Assembly: GCA_024650095.1 (NCBI GenBank)
Contig: JANKMV010000059.1
Location: 1,257 to 9,482, forward strand
Direction of reading: 5' to 3'
DNA: 8,226 bases
From: Bacillota bacterium
GTDB taxonomy: Bacteria; Bacillota; Dethiobacteria; Dethiobacterales; Dethiobacteraceae
Part shown: piece after piece, positions 7,300-8,226 of the stretch
Layout: the number at the start of each line of letters is the position of its first letter
Numbering within the stretch: position 1 is the first letter of the stretch
Made by a program: the position numbers and the translations under genes
Notes under the pieces: model-generated
Told to the model about the DNA's origin: nothing
Databases searched by the model: none
The model's input: the letters and a program-made list of their open reading frames with translations, nothing else

Positions 7300-7487
7300 T
7301 TTTTTTCACCCACTATCCATAAAATTGCACCAGTGCGGATGCACGCATAGCTTACCACATCGCCATTTTTATATGCAAAACCTTGATATCTTGCAGGAAG
7401 ATAAACATAAGTACACCGGACTAGGGCAATACTACTACATGTTCTTTATTCATCATGTCAAATCTTCATGTTTGTAAGGAGGCCGTT
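7300..7487. promoter_or_regulatory. Divergent intergenic region between the two alpha-glucan units
   Basis: These 188 bp must hold the starts of both divergent transcripts. Plus-strand candidate: -35 TTGATA (7383-7388), 17-nt spacer, weak -10 CATAAG (7406-7411), reading into the DUF4912 gene. Minus-strand candidate: -10 TATAAA (7368-7373) with a poor -35 CTGCAA (7391-7396), reading into the glycosyltransferase gene. A 6-5-6 inverted repeat (7387-7403) lies across both. A short GTGC/GCAC stem (7333-7344) sits in the presumed leader of the minus transcript. The promoters are plausible but individually weak. Confidence 0.4.
7387..7403. repeat. Inverted repeat, candidate operator
   Basis: TATCTT (7387-7392), GCAGG, AAGATA (7398-7403): perfect 6-bp arms with a 5-nt centre. 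It sits between the predicted plus-strand -35 and -10 and over the predicted minus-strand -35. One repressor could control both alpha-glucan units from here. No known regulator's consensus is recognised, and a repeat of this size can occur by chance. Confidence 0.4.
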
Positions 7488-8000
7488 ATGCACGCACCCG
7501 ATCGTCATGAATTAAATGCTGGCTGGACATTACCCACTAGCTATGGTGTGGATCGACTGGTTCTTATACCACAAGAGCCACACAGGCTGTTCTCTTATTG
7601 GGAAATCACACCCGTGCTAGAACAAAACATGTCTCAACTCTACCCTAAAGCGTGGGAACTGGGTCGCACCACCTTGAGAGTGAATAACGTTGATACTGGA
7701 GTCGTACATGAAATCCAGGTAGACATGCTAGCAGATAACTGGTATGTGGATGCAATTGAACCCGACCAAACATACTACGCGCATTTAGGCCGTACGTTAA
7801 CGGACGGCACCTTTGTATCGCTGGTAACATCGAATATGGTACGGACCCCACGCGACTCACTCTCCTCCGTTATCGATCCACGCTGGCGTATGTTTGCCTT
7901 CTGGCAACAACGTTACACCCGTAAAATAGTAGGTGGATACTCATCCTCTGAACTCTTTACTGCGACGAAGGAACCCACTTCAGAAGGAGGTATATGGTGA
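7488..8000 (+). CDS. DUF4912 domain protein
   Basis: This 170-residue protein carries the DUF4912 signature: LPTSYGVDRLVLIPQEPHRL followed by FSYWEI (residues 15-40), then strand-rich sequence (TTLRVNNVD at 61-69, WYVDAIEPDQTYYAHLG at 85-101) and TSNMVRTPR (114-122). The pattern suggests a beta-sandwich resembling a carbohydrate-binding module. The family has no established function; members often neighbour GH57 branching enzymes in Bacillota, as here, so a glucan-binding or accessory role is an inference. There is no signal peptide or membrane segment. The start at 7488 is preferred over the in-frame ATG at 7455 because AAGGAGG (7476-7482) lies 5 nt upstream and the family-like part begins soon after. 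Its stop TGA overlaps the next gene's GTG start as GTGA, so translation is probably coupled. Confidence 0.85.
   Translation: MHAPDRHELNAGWTLPTSYGVDRLVLIPQEPHRLFSYWEITPVLEQNMSQLYPKAWELGRTTLRVNNVDTGVVHEIQVDMLADNWYVDAIEPDQTYYAHLGRTLTDGTFVSLVTSNMVRTPRDSLSSVIDPRWRMFAFWQQRYTRKIVGGYSSSELFTATKEPTSEGGIW
7984..7990 (+). promoter_or_regulatory. Ribosome binding site deciding the branching enzyme start
   Basis: AAGGAGG lies within the last codons of the DUF4912 gene. It is 6 nt from the GTG at 7997 but only 3 nt from the ATG at 7994, so spacing favours the GTG. The ATG cannot be excluded, and the two proteins differ by one residue. Confidence 0.65.
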
Positions 8001-8226
8001 CAAAAGGTTATCTCTCCCTGGTTTTACACGCCCACTTACCCTATGTTCGACATCCTGAACACCCATACTCATTGGAAGAAAAATGGTTTTTTGAAGCTGT
8101 CACAGAGACATATTTACCACTACTTAAAACCTTTAACCGTTTGGAGCAAGACAAAATTGATTATCGCGTAACCGTTTCCATCTCGCCAACGCTTGCCGCT
8201 ATGTGGCAAGATGATTACTTAAAGGA
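7997..8226 (+). CDS. GH57 1,4-alpha-glucan branching enzyme, N-terminal part (cut by right edge)
   Basis: Seventy-six codons are present. They read KGYLSLVLHAHLPYVRHPE near the start, containing the GH57 first conserved region in its branching-enzyme form (HAHLPYVRHPE), then EEKWFFEAVTETYLPLL and VTVSISPTLAAMW. This is the characteristic opening of the DUF1957-associated GH57 subgroup, whose characterised members form alpha-1,6 branches in glycogen-like polymers. The catalytic Glu and Asp lie beyond the window. There is no signal peptide, so it is cytoplasmic. GTG at 7997 overlaps the upstream TGA by 4 nt; ATG at 7994 is the alternative start. Coupling with the DUF4912 gene, and the divergent GH57 operon, support a role in intracellular storage glucan synthesis. 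Confidence 0.9.
   Translation, partial: MTKGYLSLVLHAHLPYVRHPEHPYSLEEKWFFEAVTETYLPLLKTFNRLEQDKIDYRVTVSISPTLAAMWQDDYLK

Noticed and set aside
7333..7344. A GTGC-GGAT-GCAC hairpin upstream of the glycosyltransferase gene.
   Set aside because: A 4-bp stem is too short to call an attenuator or riboswitch, and no known riboswitch motif surrounds it.
7438..7471. Three copies of CATGT upstream of the DUF4912 gene (7438, 7454, 7467).
   Set aside because: The spacing is irregular (16 and 13 nt) and the 5-mers are short enough to recur by chance.

Overview
The window looks like chromosomal DNA of a member of the Bacillota. The evidence is strong GGAGG-type ribosome binding sites on almost every gene, Fur-type operators on a feoAB operon, a FeoB with a GNPNVGKS-type G1 motif, and a DUF4912 protein next to a GH57 branching enzyme. 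I suspect an anaerobe, perhaps of the Negativicutes or Clostridia. That placement rests on protein resemblance only and is not proven here. No mobile element, CRISPR array, tRNA or rRNA was seen, and no gene-free stretch exceeds 300 bases.

Layout from left to right. Bases 1-829 (minus) hold the N-terminal part of the ferrous iron transporter FeoB, cut by the window edge. It is preceded by feoA (854-1078, minus). Upstream of feoA is a good sigma-70-like promoter with two Fur-box-like palindromes, one over the expected transcription start and one in the leader. holA, the DNA polymerase III delta subunit, lies at 1212-2252 (minus). Next comes a tightly packed minus-strand alpha-glucan operon, in transcription order: a GT-B glycosyltransferase-like protein (7299-6100, GTG start), a GH57 4-alpha-glucanotransferase (6088-4028), and a GH57 amylase/amylopullulanase-like enzyme (4028-2331). 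The last two share a TAATG stop/start overlap. A 188-bp divergent intergenic region (7300-7487) separates this operon from a plus-strand unit. That unit is a DUF4912 protein (7488-8000) overlapping by 4 nt the start of a GH57 (DUF1957-type) 1,4-alpha-glucan branching enzyme, which is cut by the right edge.

Taken together, three different GH57 enzymes (branching, disproportionating and amylolytic) plus a glycosyltransferase-like protein lie back to back, none with a visible signal peptide. This suggests a cytoplasmic, glycogen-like alpha-glucan metabolism built on GH57 rather than GH13 enzymes, at least in this neighbourhood. The points most worth a second look are the glycosyltransferase, which has lost the second Glu of the EX7E motif, a 6-5-6 inverted repeat in the divergent promoter region, the double Fur operator, and the loss of FeoB-like sequence in the reading frame at the extreme left edge.
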